Below the pieces are notes generated by a model. The model was not told the DNA's origin. It did not search any database and worked only from the letters and a program-made list of their open reading frames with translations. A stretch of DNA of 64,000 nucleotides from Kitasatospora purpeofusca. GTDB lineage: Bacteria; Actinomycetota; Actinomycetes; Streptomycetales; Streptomycetaceae. The stretch lies in contig NZ_JODS01000020.1 of NCBI RefSeq assembly GCF_000718025.1, positions 1-64,000 on the forward strand. The letters are read 5' to 3'. Shown here piece by piece: positions 53,012 through 61,549 of the stretch. The position numbers were made by a program, and so were the translations under genes. The first letter of the stretch is position 1; the number at the start of each line of letters is the position of its first letter.

Positions 53012-53332
53012 ATGCGCCGTACCCGCACCCCCGCGGAGCTGGTCCGGGCCGAGCCCGGGCCCGCCCACACCATCGACTTCGACGGTCGGCCCGTGCCCGC
53101 GCTGCCCGGGCAGACGATCGCCGCCGCCCTCTGGGCCGACGGCGTGCTCGCCTGGCGCACCACCCGGGTCGGCGGGAAGCCGCGCGGGGCGTTCTGCGGC
53201 ATCGGCGCCTGCTTCGACTGCCTGGCCACCGTCGACGGGCGGCCCAACCAGCGCACCTGCCTGCTGCCGGCCGAGCCCGGCACCACCGTCACCACCCAGG
53301 AGGGCCACGGCCGTGCCGACCTCGAAGTCTGA
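53012..53332 (+). CDS. [2Fe-2S] subunit of D-hydroxyproline dehydrogenase (gamma-like)
   Basis: A 106-aa small ferredoxin-like subunit. The plant-type 2Fe-2S pattern is FCGIGACFDCLATVDG with a final Cys in NQRTC, preceded by TIDFDGRPVPALPGQTIAAAL. Such subunits pair with the FAD/NAD-fold large subunit in hydroxyproline, opine and hydrogen-cyanide-type dehydrogenases. The start codon of the next gene lies inside its last codons (20-bp overlap), so the two are translationally coupled. A CGGAGA lies upstream of the ATG. Confidence 0.85.
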   Translation: MRRTRTPAELVRAEPGPAHTIDFDGRPVPALPGQTIAAALWADGVLAWRTTRVGGKPRGAFCGIGACFDCLATVDGRPNQRTCLLPAEPGTTVTTQEGHGRADLEV

Positions 53333-54842
53333 GCCCGCGCAGTCCCCCGGAGCCCACGGCTCCGGCGGCCCGTTCCACGACCTCGCGGTGATCGGCGCCG
53401 GCCCCGGCGGCCTGGCCGCCGCCGTGACGGCCGCCGACCTCGGCCTGCGCTGCGTCCTGGTCGACGCCGGCCGGAGCACCGGCGGGCAGTTCTACCGCCA
53501 CCCCGCGCCCGGCCTCGGCGCCGCCCGCCCCGACCGGCTGCACCACGGCTGGTCCGTCTACACCGGTCTCTCCGACCGGCTCGCCGCCCACCGCGCGGCC
53601 GGCCGGGTCGAGCTGCTCACCGGCCACCAGGTCTGGGCGCTGGAGCGGGCCGGGGACGGCGACTGGCGGCTGCACGCCACCACCGGTCCCGACGCCGAGG
53701 ACCGGACCACCGTCCGCGCCGCCGCCGTCCTGCTCGCCACCGGCGCGTACGAGCGGCAGCTGCCCTTCCCCGGCTGGACCCTGCCCGGGGTGGTCACCGC
53801 GGGCGGCGCGCAGGCCATGCTCAAGGCCGGTCTGGTGCTGCCCGGCCGGCGGATCGTGGTGGCGGGCAGCGGCCCGCTGCTGCTTGCGGCGGCCTCCTCC
53901 CTGGTCACGGCCGGCGCCGAGGTGCCGGCCGTGGTGGAGGCCACCGCGTACCTCGGGTACGCCCGGCGCCCCGGCGTGCTGGCCGCTGTCCCGGCCAAGC
54001 TGGTCGAGGGCGCCGGGCACGGTTCGGCCCTGCTGCGCCACGGCGTCCGGCTGCGGCCGCGCAGCGCGGTGGTCGAGGCGCACGGCACCGACCGGGTCAC
54101 CGCCGTCACGGTGGCCCGGTTGGACGCCCAGTGGCGCCCGGTGCCCGGCAGTGAGCGGCGGATCGCCTGCGACGCGCTCGCCGTCGGCCACGGTCTGATC
54201 CCGCAGATCGAGCTGGCCACCGAGCTGGGCGCGGCCACCAGGACCACCCCCGACGGAACGGCCGCGCTCAAGGTCGACGCCCGCCTGCGGACCACCGTGC
54301 CCGGGCTCTGGGCGGCCGGCGAGGCCTGCGGTGTCGGCGGTGCGGACCTCGCGATCGCCGAGGGCGAGCTGGCCGCGCACGCGGTCGCGGACCGGCCGGT
54401 CCGTGCGGCGCTGCTGCGCCGGCGCTCCCGGCTGCGGGCCTTCGCCGAGCTGATGGCCGCCGCCCACCGGCCCGGGCCGGGCTGGACCGAATGGCTGCGG
54501 GAGGACACCGACGTCTGCCGCTGCGAGGAGGTCCCGGCCGGGCGGATCAAGGAGGCGGTGGGCGAGCTGGGCGCGGGCGACGCGCGCACCGTCAAGCTGC
54601 TGACCAGGGCCGGGATGGGCTGGTGCCAGGGCCGGATGTGCGGTTCGGCGGTGGCCTGCCTGGCGGGCGGCGCCGACGGGGCCGAGGTCCGGCCGGACAG
54701 CCGGCCGTTCTCCTGCCCCGTTCCGCTCGGGCAACTCGCGGCCGAGCGGGACGACCTGGGCGACCCGGACGGCCCGGACGACCGGGGCCACCGGGCTGAG
54801 CAGGACCACCAGGACCACCAGGACGACCGGCAGGACCGGTAG
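53313..54842 (+). CDS. FAD/NAD-fold subunit of D-hydroxyproline dehydrogenase (alpha-like)
   Basis: A 509-aa flavoprotein. FAD motif VIGAGPGGLAAAVTAADLG, the STGGQFYRHP segment, a second nucleotide fold RIVVAGSGPLLLAAASSLV, and LWAAGEACGVGGADLAIAEG. The C-terminal BFD-like domain carries four Cys (VCRCEEV and GWCQGRMCG) for another 2Fe-2S cluster. This is the large subunit of the opine-oxidase/D-hydroxyproline dehydrogenase class. The last 40 residues are an extra Asp/His/Gln/Arg tail of short repeats (DHQDHQDDRQDR), encoded by 9-bp tandem repeats and absent from most relatives I know. Confidence 0.85.
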   Translation: MPTSKSEPAQSPGAHGSGGPFHDLAVIGAGPGGLAAAVTAADLGLRCVLVDAGRSTGGQFYRHPAPGLGAARPDRLHHGWSVYTGLSDRLAAHRAAGRVELLTGHQVWALERAGDGDWRLHATTGPDAEDRTTVRAAAVLLATGAYERQLPFPGWTLPGVVTAGGAQAMLKAGLVLPGRRIVVAGSGPLLLAAASSLVTAGAEVPAVVEATAYLGYARRPGVLAAVPAKLVEGAGHGSALLRHGVRLRPRSAVVEAHGTDRVTAVTVARLDAQWRPVPGSERRIACDALAVGHGLIPQIELATELGAATRTTPDGTAALKVDARLRTTVPGLWAAGEACGVGGADLAIAEGELAAHAVADRPVRAALLRRRSRLRAFAELMAAAHRPGPGWTEWLREDTDVCRCEEVPAGRIKEAVGELGAGDARTVKLLTRAGMGWCQGRMCGSAVACLAGGADGAEVRPDSRPFSCPVPLGQLAAERDDLGDPDGPDDRGHRAEQDHQDHQDDRQDR

Positions 54843-54921
54843 CACCGGCCGGATCGGACGGACCGGCCGCTCCCGTCGGCCGGTCGGTCCGAATCCGACC
54901 GAAAACGCCCGGTGGTGGCTC

Positions 54922-54956
54922 TTGTCTCCACCGCGCGCCTTCTAATAAAATGTCAC
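54922..54956 (+). promoter_or_regulatory. Promoter and GntR-type operator of the DapA-family gene
   Basis: TTGTCT (54922-54927) and TAAAAT (54946-54951) with 18-bp spacing. TAAAATGTCAC (54946-54956) is the reverse complement of GTGACATTTTA and overlaps the -10 box. The site is in the opposite orientation to those at 51559 and 62689. Confidence 0.65.
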
Positions 54957-54976
54957 ACCTCACCAAGGAGTCATCC

Positions 54977-55885
54977 GTGTCCCAGATCTCGCACGACACC
55001 ACCCGGCCCTGGCGCGGCATCATGGTCGCCACCACGCTCCCGCTGCGCCCGGACCTCTCCGTCGACTACGACGCGTACGCCGACCACGTCCGCTGGCTGA
55101 TCGAGTCGGGCTGCGACGGTGTCGTCCCCAACGGCTCGCTCGGCGAGTACCAGACCCTGACCGCCGAGGAGCGCGCCAAGGTCGTCGAGGTCGCGGTCGA
55201 GGCCGCCGGCGACGGCTCCCGCGTGATGCCGGGTGTCGCCGCCTACGGCAGCGCCGAGTCGCGCCGCTGGGCCGAGCAGGCCGCCGAGGCCGGCGCCGGC
55301 TCCGTGCTGCTGCTGCCGCCGAACGCCTACCGGGCCGACCACGACGCCGTCCGCGGCCACTACGCCGAGGTCGCCAAGGCCGGCGTGCCGATCGTCGCCT
55401 ACAACAACCCGATCGACACCAAGGTCGACCTGGTCCCGACGCTGCTCGCCCAGCTGCACGCCGAGGGCTCGATCGTCGCGGTCAAGGAGTTCAGCGGCGA
55501 CGTCCGCCGGGCGTACGAGATCGCGGAGCTGGCCCCGGGCCTGGACCTGCTGATCGGCGCCGACGACGTGCTGCTGGAGCTGGCCCTGGCCGGCGCCGTC
55601 GGCTGGATCGCCGGCTACCCGAACGCGCTGCCGGAGGCGAGCGCCGCGCTGTACAAGGCGGCCATCGCGCACGACCTGAACACCGCGCTGCCGCTGTACA
55701 AGGCGCTGCACTCGCTGCTGCGCTGGGACTCCAAGACCGAGTTCGTCCAGGCGATCAAGCTCTCCATGGACATCGCCGGCCGCCCCGGCGGTCCGACCCG
55801 CGCGCCGCGCCTGCCGCTGACGCCGGAGATCGAGGCCGCCGTCCGCGCGGCCACCGAGAAGGCGCTGGCCGAGGGCCTCGCCTGA
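54977..55885 (+). CDS. DapA-family 1-pyrroline-4-hydroxy-2-carboxylate deaminase (predicted)
   Basis: A 302-aa class I aldolase-fold enzyme. GTG at 54977 has AAGGAG 6 nt upstream and is preferred to the ATG at 54950, which lies inside the promoter/operator. The Schiff-base Lys is in VAVKEFSGD, the catalytic Tyr in PIVAYNNP, and the carboxylate-binding loop in VPNGSLGEYQTLTAEER. In hydroxyproline catabolism this family deaminates and dehydrates pyrroline-4-hydroxy-2-carboxylate to 2-oxoglutarate semialdehyde. The choice over dihydrodipicolinate synthase rests on the neighbours (epimerase, dehydrogenase, semialdehyde dehydrogenase). Confidence 0.85.
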   Translation: MSQISHDTTRPWRGIMVATTLPLRPDLSVDYDAYADHVRWLIESGCDGVVPNGSLGEYQTLTAEERAKVVEVAVEAAGDGSRVMPGVAAYGSAESRRWAEQAAEAGAGSVLLLPPNAYRADHDAVRGHYAEVAKAGVPIVAYNNPIDTKVDLVPTLLAQLHAEGSIVAVKEFSGDVRRAYEIAELAPGLDLLIGADDVLLELALAGAVGWIAGYPNALPEASAALYKAAIAHDLNTALPLYKALHSLLRWDSKTEFVQAIKLSMDIAGRPGGPTRAPRLPLTPEIEAAVRAATEKALAEGLA

Positions 55886-55932
55886 TCCGGAGCCCGATCC
55901 GAACCGGACTTCCGGTTCCGAGTGTCCGGGAC

Positions 55933-55956
55933 GGCCGGCTGCGGGGGCAGCCGGCC
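55933..55956 (+). terminator. Hairpin between deaminase and epimerase genes
   Basis: GGCCGGCTGC and GCAGCCGGCC around a 4-nt G loop. Without a new promoter behind it, it may act as a partial terminator within the operon. Confidence 0.55.
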
Positions 55957-56053
55957 TCCGGACCACCTTCCGGCCCCGCCGGTCCGCCCCCGTCCGGACC
56001 GTCCCGGCCTCGATGAGAAGCCAGCCATCTCCCCACCCACGGAGCGTCAGCTG

Positions 56054-57058
56054 ATGCGCAGCCGTCACGTCTTCCACGCCGTCGACTCGCACACCGAGGG
56101 CATGCCCACCCGGGTCATCACCGGTGGGTTCGGTGTCATTCCCGGTGCCACCATGGCCGAGCGCCGGACGCACTTCCAGGAGCACCTGGACCACTTCCGG
56201 ACCCTGCTGATGTACGAGCCCCGGGGCCACGCCGCGATGAGCGGCGCGATCCTGCAGCCGCCGACCCGGCCGGACGCCGACTTCGGCGTGCTCTACATCG
56301 AGGTCTCCGGCCTGCTGCCGATGTGCGGCCACGGCACCATCGGCGTGGCCACCGTGCTGGTCGAGACCGGCATGGTCCCGGTCGTCGAACCGGTGACCAC
56401 CGTCCGGCTGGACACCCCGGCGGGCCTGGTGATCGCGGACGTCGCGGTCGAGAACGGTGCCGCCACGGCGGTCACCATCCGCAACGTGCCGTCCTACTCG
56501 GAGGCGCTGGACCGCAAGATCGACGTCCCGGGCTACGGCACGGTGAGCTACGACCTGGCGTACGGGGGCAACTTCTACGCGATCCTGCCGCTCGCCGAGT
56601 TCGGCCTGCCGTTCGAGCGGGAGCGCAAGCAGGACATCCTGGACGCGGGCCTCGCCCTGATGGACGCCATCAACGCGAGCCCGGACCGGCCGGTGCACCC
56701 GGAGAACCCGTCCATCCACAGCTGCCACCACGTGCAGCTGCTGGCCCCCGGCTCGACCGCCGAGCACTCCCGGCACGCGATGGCGATCCACCCCGGCTGG
56801 TTCGACCGCTCGCCCTGCGGCACCGGCACCTCGGCCCGGATGGCCCAGCTGCACGCGCGCGGCGAGCTGCCGCTGGACCGGGACTTCCGCAACGACTCCT
56901 TCATCGGGACCACCTTCGTCGGGCGGCTGGTGGAGGAGACCGAGGTGGGCGGCCGGCCGGCCGTCGTGCCGACCGTCACCGGGCGGGCCTGGATCACCGG
57001 CACCGCCCAGTACTTCCTCGACCCCAGCGACCCGTTCCCGGCCGGCTTCCTGCTCTGA
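56054..57058 (+). CDS. 4-hydroxyproline 2-epimerase (proline racemase family)
   Basis: A 334-aa cofactor-free epimerase. Both catalytic cysteines are present: MCGHGTIG and DRSPCGTGTSARMA. The N-terminal HAVDSHTEGMPTRVITGG and the MYEPRGHAAMSGAIL segment are typical. With the D-hydroxyproline dehydrogenase encoded upstream, the expected reaction is trans-4-hydroxy-L-proline to cis-4-hydroxy-D-proline; proline racemase activity cannot be excluded by sequence. ATG at 56054 has GGAG 9 nt upstream. The stop codon lies in the first unit of a 15-bp tandem repeat. Confidence 0.88.
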   Translation: MRSRHVFHAVDSHTEGMPTRVITGGFGVIPGATMAERRTHFQEHLDHFRTLLMYEPRGHAAMSGAILQPPTRPDADFGVLYIEVSGLLPMCGHGTIGVATVLVETGMVPVVEPVTTVRLDTPAGLVIADVAVENGAATAVTIRNVPSYSEALDRKIDVPGYGTVSYDLAYGGNFYAILPLAEFGLPFERERKQDILDAGLALMDAINASPDRPVHPENPSIHSCHHVQLLAPGSTAEHSRHAMAIHPGWFDRSPCGTGTSARMAQLHARGELPLDRDFRNDSFIGTTFVGRLVEETEVGGRPAVVPTVTGRAWITGTAQYFLDPSDPFPAGFLL

Positions 57059-57107
57059 CCCGGCCTGCTCCGCCCTGGCCTGCTCCGCCCCGGCCCGCTG
57101 TTCCGGC
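57050..57107 (+). repeat. 15-bp tandem repeat covering the epimerase stop codon
   Basis: Units start at 57050, 57065 and 57080 (CTGCTCTGACCCGGC, CTGCTCCGCCCTGGC, CTGCTCCGCCCCGGC) with a decayed fourth at 57095. The first unit contains the TGA stop; later units have CCG or CGC there. Confidence 0.85.
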
Positions 57108-57152
57108 TCGGCCTCCCGCTCCGCGCGGAGGTCCCGCCCCGGCCCCGCGGCC

Positions 57153-57179
57153 GGCCGGCCCCCCGTCCCGGGGCCGGCC
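57153..57179 (+). terminator. Hairpin between epimerase and aldehyde dehydrogenase genes
   Basis: GGCCGGCCCC and GGGGCCGGCC arms (10 bp) with a 7-nt loop. Confidence 0.5.
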
Positions 57180-57251
57180 GTCCGCCGCGGGACCCACCGA
57201 CCGACCGACCCGCTCCGAAAACCCGTCGAACCCCCCGAAGGGCTGCCTGCA

Positions 57252-58616
57252 GTGACGATCCGTTCGTACAACCCCGCCGACCCCGCGGACCTCGTCGCCG
57301 AGGCGCCCGCCCCCGGTGCCGAGGCCGTCCTGGCCACCGTCGCCCGCGCCCGCGCCGCCCAGCCCGGCTGGCTCGCCGCCGGCGCCGGCGGCCGCTCGGC
57401 CGCGCTGACCCGGATCGCCGCGGTCGTCGAGGCGCACGCCGAGGAGCTGGCCGAGCTGGTCGTCCGCGAGGTCGGCAAGCCGATCGCCGAGGCGCGCGGC
57501 GAGGTCGCCCGCACCGTCGCGATCTGGCGCTACTACGCGCAGGCGCCGTTCGCGGCCTCCGGCGAGGTGCACGAGACCGCCGGCGGCCCCGGCCTGCTGC
57601 TCACCCGCCGCCGCCCGTACGGGGTCGCCGGTCTGGTCACGCCGTGGAACTTCCCGCTGGCGATCCCCACCTGGAAGGCCGCCCCGGCGCTGGCCGTCGG
57701 CAACACCGTGGTGCTCAAGCCCTCCTCGGAGGCGATCGGCTGCGCCCGCCGGCTGGCCGAGCTGGTCGCCGAGGCCGGGCTGCCGGCCGACGTCTTCACC
57801 GTGCTGCCCGGCGGCGGCGCCGAGGGCGGCACCCTGGTCGGCGCGGCCGACGTGGTCTCCTTCACCGGCTCCACCGGCGTCGGCCGCCAGGTCGTCCGCA
57901 CCGCCACGGACCGCGGCATCCCGGTCCAGGCCGAGCTCGGCGGGCTGAACACCGCGATCGTCCTGCCGGACGCCGACATCGACCAGGCCGCCGCCCACCT
58001 CGCCAACGCGATCGCCGGCTACGCGGGGCAGAAGTGCACCGCCACCAGCCGGGTGGTCGCCGTCGGCGAGGCCTACGAGCCGCTGCGCGCGGCCCTGGTC
58101 AAGGCGCTCGGCCAGGTCGACGGCACCTCCTGCGGGCCGGTCATCAACGAGGCCACCCGGGACGAGATCACCGCGGCCGTCGACTCCGCCCGCGAGGCCG
58201 GCGCCGAGGTGCTGACCGGCGGCGGCGCGCCCGCCCGGGACGGCTGGTACCTGGAGCCGACCCTGGTCGCCGGGGTCCCGGACGAGCACCCGCTGAGCCG
58301 CGAGGAGTTCTTCGGTCCGATCGCCGTGCTGCACGCGGCGGCCGACCTGGACGAGGCCATCGCGCTCGCCAACAACACCCCGTACACGCTGTCCGCCTCG
58401 GTGCACACCCGGGACCTGGACGCGGCGCTCGCCACCGCCGACCGCCTGAACGCCGGCATGATCCGGGTCAACGCGCCGTCCAGCGGCGTCGACTTCCACC
58501 TGCCGTTCGGCGGCGCCAAGGGCGCCAGCCACGGTGCCCGCGAGCAGGGGCAGGCCGCGCTGGACTTCTACACCCAGAGCCGCACCGTCACCCTGCTGCC
58601 GGGCGGGGGCGCCTGA
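57252..58616 (+). CDS. Aldehyde dehydrogenase, predicted 2-oxoglutarate semialdehyde dehydrogenase
   Basis: A 454-aa NAD(P)-dependent enzyme. Catalytic Cys in GYAGQKCTATSR, general-base Glu in QAELGGLNTAIV, the oxyanion Asn in TPWNFPLAIPTWK, and the cofactor segment FTGSTGVGRQV. In the pathway it would oxidise 2-oxoglutarate semialdehyde, the product of the DapA-family deaminase, to 2-oxoglutarate for the TCA cycle. The GTG start follows GAAGGG at a long distance. Its stop codon overlaps the ATG of the next gene (ATGA-type TGATG), so the two are co-translated. Confidence 0.88.
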   Translation: MTIRSYNPADPADLVAEAPAPGAEAVLATVARARAAQPGWLAAGAGGRSAALTRIAAVVEAHAEELAELVVREVGKPIAEARGEVARTVAIWRYYAQAPFAASGEVHETAGGPGLLLTRRRPYGVAGLVTPWNFPLAIPTWKAAPALAVGNTVVLKPSSEAIGCARRLAELVAEAGLPADVFTVLPGGGAEGGTLVGAADVVSFTGSTGVGRQVVRTATDRGIPVQAELGGLNTAIVLPDADIDQAAAHLANAIAGYAGQKCTATSRVVAVGEAYEPLRAALVKALGQVDGTSCGPVINEATRDEITAAVDSAREAGAEVLTGGGAPARDGWYLEPTLVAGVPDEHPLSREEFFGPIAVLHAAADLDEAIALANNTPYTLSASVHTRDLDAALATADRLNAGMIRVNAPSSGVDFHLPFGGAKGASHGAREQGQAALDFYTQSRTVTLLPGGGA

Positions 58617-59683
58617 TGACGACGGACCTCCCCGACCGGGAGGCGCCCCCGGTGGTGCAGGTCGACACGGTCGACTACCACACGGCCGGCGAGCCGTTCC
58701 GGATCGTCGTCGGCGGCACGCCCGTCATCCCCGGCGACAGCGTCGCCGAGCGGCGGGCGATCGCGATCGGGGCCGGCGGCACCGCCACCGCGCCCCGGCC
58801 GGGCCCGCTGGACGACATCCGGCAGCTGCTCACCCGGGAGCCGCGCGGCCACGCCGGCATGTACGGCGGCTTCCTGGTGCCGCCGGACGACGACGAGGCC
58901 GACCTCGGTGTGCTGTTCTGGCACAAGGACGGCTACTCGACCGCCTGCGGCCACGGCACCATCGCGCTCGGCGCCTGGGCGGTCGACTCCGGGCTGGTCG
59001 CCGCACCCGACTACGGCGTCGCCCGGGTCCGGATCGACGTGCCGTCCGGCCGGGTCACCGCGCTGGTGCACCGGGCCGCCGGGCGGACCACCGGGGTGAC
59101 CTTCCGCAACGTGCCCTCCTGGGTGAGCGAGCTGAAGCTCCCGGTCGAGACCTCGCGCGGCACCGTCGAGGTGGCCGTCGCCCACTCCGGCGCCTGCTAC
59201 GTCTCGGTGCCGGCCGCGGCCCTCGGCCTCTCGGTGACCCTCGACCTGCTGCCCGAGCTCACCGCCATCGGCCGGGAGATCCGGGCCGCGCTGGCCGACT
59301 CCCCGGCCGTGCGGCACCCGGTGGACCCGCGGCTGTCCGGCGTCTACGGCGTCATCCTGTTCGACGAACTCCCGTCGGTGGACGGCACGCTGAACCAGCG
59401 CAACGTCACCGTCTTCGCGGACGGCCAGATCGACCGCTCGCCGTGCGGCTCCGGCAGCTCGGCCCGGCTGGCCGTGCTGGCCGCCGAGGGGCGGCTCGCC
59501 CCCGGCGCGGAGCTGCGGCACGAGTCGATCGTCGGCACGGTCTTCGGCGGGCGGGTACTGCCCGGCGGCGACCCGTGGGGCGACGGCGTGGTCACCGAGG
59601 TGACCGGCACCGCGCACCGCACCGGCGAGCACCGCTTCCTGCTCGACCCGCAGGACACGCTCGGCGCGGGATTCCTGCTGTGA
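58616..59683 (+). CDS. Second proline-racemase-family protein, 3-hydroxyproline dehydratase-like with two Cys
   Basis: A 355-aa paralogue of the epimerase. ATG at 58616 overlaps the ALDH stop. Parts of the sequence are closer to the trans-3-hydroxy-L-proline dehydratase branch as I remember it from animals: CGHGTIALGAWAVDSGLV, VYGVILFD, FADGQIDRSPCGSGSSARLAVL and a final GAGFLL. In that branch the second catalytic Cys is Thr, but here both Cys are retained (TACGHG and RSPCGSG), as in racemases. Its direct coupling to an ornithine-cyclodeaminase-family reductase, which would reduce pyrroline-2-carboxylate, favours a 3-hydroxyproline route. Epimerase of another imino acid is the alternative. 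Confidence 0.8.
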   Translation: MTTDLPDREAPPVVQVDTVDYHTAGEPFRIVVGGTPVIPGDSVAERRAIAIGAGGTATAPRPGPLDDIRQLLTREPRGHAGMYGGFLVPPDDDEADLGVLFWHKDGYSTACGHGTIALGAWAVDSGLVAAPDYGVARVRIDVPSGRVTALVHRAAGRTTGVTFRNVPSWVSELKLPVETSRGTVEVAVAHSGACYVSVPAAALGLSVTLDLLPELTAIGREIRAALADSPAVRHPVDPRLSGVYGVILFDELPSVDGTLNQRNVTVFADGQIDRSPCGSGSSARLAVLAAEGRLAPGAELRHESIVGTVFGGRVLPGGDPWGDGVVTEVTGTAHRTGEHRFLLDPQDTLGAGFLL

Positions 59684-60702
59684 GCGGCGACCGGCGGACG
59701 GCCCCGGAACCGCCCGGCGTGGCGGTCGAGCCGCTCCGGCCCGCCACGCCGGGCACTGCCCCCGCCGACTCCCCGGCTGCCGGGCCGACCGCAGGGCCGG
59801 CGGTGCTGCCGGCCGGCGCGGTCGAACTGACGCCGGAGGAGGCGGCGCGGGCGATCGAGGGCGTGCTGCTCGACGGGCTCGACCCGGAGACCGTCCCCGC
59901 CCGCTCGGCGATCCCGGTACCGGCCGGGGAGCTGCTGATGATGCCGGCCGCCTCCACGGCCTACGTCGGGGTGAAGATCGCCGGCGTCGCGCCGGCCAAT
60001 CCCGCCGTCGGGCTGCCCCGGATCACCGGCAGCTACCTGCTGCTGGACGGTCCGACCCTGCAGCCGGTCGCACTGCTCGACGGCATCGCGCTCACCTCGC
60101 TGCGCACCCCCGCGGTCACGGCCGTCGCGCTGGACCGGCTGGCGGTGCCGGAGGCCGAGCACCTGGTGCTGTTCGGCTCGGGCCCGCAGGCGTACGGGCA
60201 TCTGGACGCCCTGCTCGCCGTCCGCCGGCTGACCCGGGTGACCGTGGTCGCCCGCAGCGCGGAGCCGGCCGAGGCACTGGTCCGGTACGCCCGCGGGCTC
60301 GGCCTGGAGGCCGCAGTCGGCACCCCGGCCGCGGTGGCGGGGGCGGACCTGGTGGTCTGCTGCACCACCGCGCGCACGCCGCTGTTCGACGGCGCGCTGG
60401 TGCCGGACCACGCGGCGGTGGCCGCGGTCGGTTCGCACGAGGTGGACGCCCGCGAGGTGGACGAGGTGCTGGTCGGCCGGTCCGCGCTGTACGTGGAGGC
60501 CAGGGCCGCCGCGCTGCGGGAGGCCGGTGACCTGCTGATGGCGGGGGTGACCGGCGCCGATCCGCTGTGGAACCTGGCCGAGCTGGTGCGGGGCGAGGCT
60601 CCGGTGCCGGCCGACCGGCCGAGGTTCTTCAAGAGCGTCGGCATGGCCTGGCAGGACCTCGCGGTCGCGGCCGAGGTGCACCGGCGCGGGGTGGGCCGGT
60701 AG
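59680..60702 (+). CDS. Ornithine cyclodeaminase/mu-crystallin family protein, predicted pyrroline-2-carboxylate reductase
   Basis: A 340-aa Rossmann-fold enzyme. The GTG start overlaps the preceding stop by 4 bp. Family features: AYVGVKIAG with the substrate Lys, LLLDGPTLQPVALLDGIALTSLRTPAVTA, and the NAD(P) site LVLFGSGPQAYGHLDALL. In hydroxyproline clusters this family reduces 1-pyrroline-2-carboxylate to L-proline; ornithine cyclodeaminase and ketimine reductase are the alternatives. The first 45 residues are a Pro/Ala-rich extension not usual in the family. Last gene of the rightward operon; a hairpin lies at 60752. Confidence 0.82.
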   Translation: MSGDRRTAPEPPGVAVEPLRPATPGTAPADSPAAGPTAGPAVLPAGAVELTPEEAARAIEGVLLDGLDPETVPARSAIPVPAGELLMMPAASTAYVGVKIAGVAPANPAVGLPRITGSYLLLDGPTLQPVALLDGIALTSLRTPAVTAVALDRLAVPEAEHLVLFGSGPQAYGHLDALLAVRRLTRVTVVARSAEPAEALVRYARGLGLEAAVGTPAAVAGADLVVCCTTARTPLFDGALVPDHAAVAAVGSHEVDAREVDEVLVGRSALYVEARAAALREAGDLLMAGVTGADPLWNLAELVRGEAPVPADRPRFFKSVGMAWQDLAVAAEVHRRGVGR

Positions 60703-60751
60703 GCCCCTGAGGCTTCCGGTCGGCACAGGTCTGCTGTGGGGCCCGGCCGAT

Positions 60752-60785
60752 CGGGTACCGGCGCTCGGCGCTGTGTCGGTACCCG
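60752..60785. terminator. Hairpin after the catabolic operon
   Basis: CGGGTACCG and CGGTACCCG arms, 9 bp, with a 16-nt loop, between convergent genes. Confidence 0.55.
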
Positions 60786-60898
60786 TCCCCCAGTCCGTCA
60801 CCTCGGACGGGGATCGGTCGTTGTTGTGTCGGCCGGAGTTGCGGTCGGCGTGGTGGGAAGGGATCCCCCGCCACGCCGGCCGCTTTTTCGCGTTCCGG

Positions 60899-61525
60899 TC
60901 AGGGAACGGCGGGGGCAGCGGTGGTGAACGCGGGCGCCGTCCGCGGCGGCCGGTAGGTGTCGATCAGCCGGGCGAGGTGGCGGCCGGTGAGGTGGAGCGG
61001 CTCCTCGCTGCGGGCGACCTGGGCGGCGAGCTCGGCGCCCTCCAGGGTGTTGATGACGGTGGCGGCGAGCTCGCGGGCGTCGGTGAGGCCGATGCCGCTG
61101 CCGTGCAGCTTCTCCTCGACGACGGCGCGCCAGTGCGCGAACGCCGCGGTGACGGCCTCCTCGATGACCGGCGCCCGGCCGACCGTCTCCAGCGCGGTGG
61201 TGGTGATCGGACAGCCGTCCTGCCAGTCGGAGGCGCGCAGGGCCTCGGCGAGCAGCCGGGTGCAGGCGGTGACCGCCTCGGCGGGGTCGGCGGCGCTGTC
61301 CAGCCCCTCGCGCAGCAGCTCCGCGAACTCCTGGTCGCCGTGGCGGATCGCCGCGGCGGCCAGTTCCTGCTTGCCGCCCGGGAAGAAGTGGTAGACGGAG
61401 CCGAGGGTGGCCTCCGCCTCGCGGGAGATCTGCTTGATGCCGGTGCCCTCGTACCCCTGGCGCTGGAGCAGCCGGGAGGTGGCCCGGACGATCCGCTCCC
61501 GGGTGCCGGTGGTCGTCGTCTTCAC
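60899..61525 (-). CDS. TetR family regulator (YxaF/LmrA-like)
   Basis: A 208-aa repressor. The DNA-binding domain is TRERIVRATSRLLQRQGYEGTGIKQISREAEATLGSVYHFFPGGKQEL, where GSVYHFFPGGKQEL is typical of the YxaF/LmrA group. The ligand domain contains QDGCPITTTALE, as in that group. The GTG start lies 6 nt after TAGACT on the minus strand, so the gene is probably leaderless. It diverges from the imine-reductase gene, and two near-identical palindromic sites lie between them, so it most likely represses both. Confidence 0.9.
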   Translation of the reverse strand: MKTTTTGTRERIVRATSRLLQRQGYEGTGIKQISREAEATLGSVYHFFPGGKQELAAAAIRHGDQEFAELLREGLDSAADPAEAVTACTRLLAEALRASDWQDGCPITTTALETVGRAPVIEEAVTAAFAHWRAVVEEKLHGSGIGLTDARELAATVINTLEGAELAAQVARSEEPLHLTGRHLARLIDTYRPPRTAPAFTTAAPAVP

Positions 61526-61549
61526 GGGGGGAGTCTAGCCGAATATTGA

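Noticed and set aside
54950..54976. The ATG at 54950 as start of the DapA-family gene
   Set aside because: It lies inside the proposed -10 box and operator, while the GTG at 54977 has a good AAGGAG at the right distance.
56054..59683. Duplicate proline-racemase genes as a recent tandem duplication
   Set aside because: The two proteins differ throughout and resemble different branches of the family, so they are not a recent copy of each other.
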